Source: Pseudomonadota bacterium (GTDB taxonomy: Bacteria > Pseudomonadota > Gammaproteobacteria > UBA5335). From it: 5,084 nucleotides of DNA. Where the stretch lies: NCBI GenBank assembly GCA_021783685.1, contig JAJXTQ010000161.1, forward strand, positions 1-5,084. The letters run 5' to 3'. Positions 4,924-5,084 of this stretch are shown here, piece by piece (within the stretch, counting starts at the first letter, position 1; the number at the start of each line of letters is the position of its first letter). The position numbers and the translations under genes were made by a program. Under the pieces are notes generated by a model that was not told the origin of the DNA, made no database searches, and saw nothing but the letters and a program-made list of their open reading frames with translations.

Positions 4924-5084
4924 TCAGGCCGCGGCCGCCATCAGGTCGGCGTAGCGCTTCAGGTGATAGTCCGTGGTCCCGAACTGCGCGCAGAACATCG
5001 TCAAGCGGCGGAAGTAGTGACCGATGTCGAGTTCTTCGGTCATGCCGATGCCGCCGTGCATCTGCACCGCCTGCTGGGCGACGA
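4924..5084 (-). CDS. Acyl-CoA dehydrogenase, C-terminal end (partial)
   Basis: Only the last 52 residues are present; the gene continues beyond the right edge. The segment carries the hallmark C-terminal motif of FAD-dependent acyl-CoA dehydrogenases, AVQMHGGIGMTEELDIGHYF (visible residues 5-24), followed by RRLTMFCAQFGTTDYHLKRYADL. In this family the QxHGGxG segment contributes to the FAD-binding interface, and the helix after it closes the C-terminal four-helix domain. The 'EELDIGHYFRRLT...FG..DYHLKRYA' ending resembles the small-subunit pimeloyl-CoA dehydrogenase-like branch more than classic short- or medium-chain enzymes, but so short a piece cannot decide the substrate. The protein ends in a short alanine tail (MAAAA). 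It shares its strand with the downstream hydrolase but is separated from it by a strong stem-loop. Confidence 0.93.
   Translation of the reverse strand, partial: VAQQAVQMHGGIGMTEELDIGHYFRRLTMFCAQFGTTDYHLKRYADLMAAAA

Noticed and set aside
1..5084. CRISPR arrays, tRNA or rRNA genes, insertion sequences, toxin-antitoxin or defence genes
   Set aside because: I saw no spaced direct repeats, cloverleaf-like sequence, transposase motifs or terminal repeats of an element. Coding density and gene content look like ordinary core chromosome.

Overview
The window is a GC-rich stretch of a bacterial chromosome, most likely from a gammaproteobacterium. The evidence is the minC-minD-minE order with strongly E. 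coli-like MinD and MinE sequences, a dPGM-type phosphoglycerate mutase, and Shine-Dalgarno sites in front of nearly every gene. I cannot name a genus. Genes are tightly packed, the longest non-coding stretch is about 140 bases, and all but one gene lie on the minus strand.

Reading the minus strand in its direction of transcription (high to low coordinates): the window opens with the last 52 residues of an acyl-CoA dehydrogenase (5084-4924), followed by a strong REP-like stem-loop (4919-4878). Next comes a secreted TIM-barrel glycoside hydrolase of the clan GH-A type (4823-3762). Its 3' end overlaps by 23 bases the 3' end of the only plus-strand gene, a small membrane protein with one CxxC motif (3281-3784). 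From a divergent intergenic region with a plausible sigma70 promoter runs gpmA (3139-2450) and then a small uncharacterised membrane protein (2404-2081). That unit ends in a good intrinsic terminator (2076-2041). Then follows the division-site operon minC (2012-1317), minD (1267-461) and minE (457-206), a stem-loop directly after minE, and the first 37 codons of a probable Host_attach-family protein that runs off the left edge (113-1).

The Min proteins form the spatial regulator of cell division. MinD is a membrane-bound ATPase that recruits the FtsZ antagonist MinC. MinE stimulates the MinD ATPase and drives pole-to-pole oscillation, so that FtsZ rings form only at midcell. gpmA is core glycolysis. 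The other genes have no evident link to Min or to each other, so the window looks like ordinary core chromosome with a few poorly characterised passengers. I found no mobile element, CRISPR array, RNA gene or clear new multi-gene system. The most interesting leftovers are the two small membrane proteins, the orphan secreted hydrolase, the REP-like hairpin, and the squeezed promoter space in front of minC.
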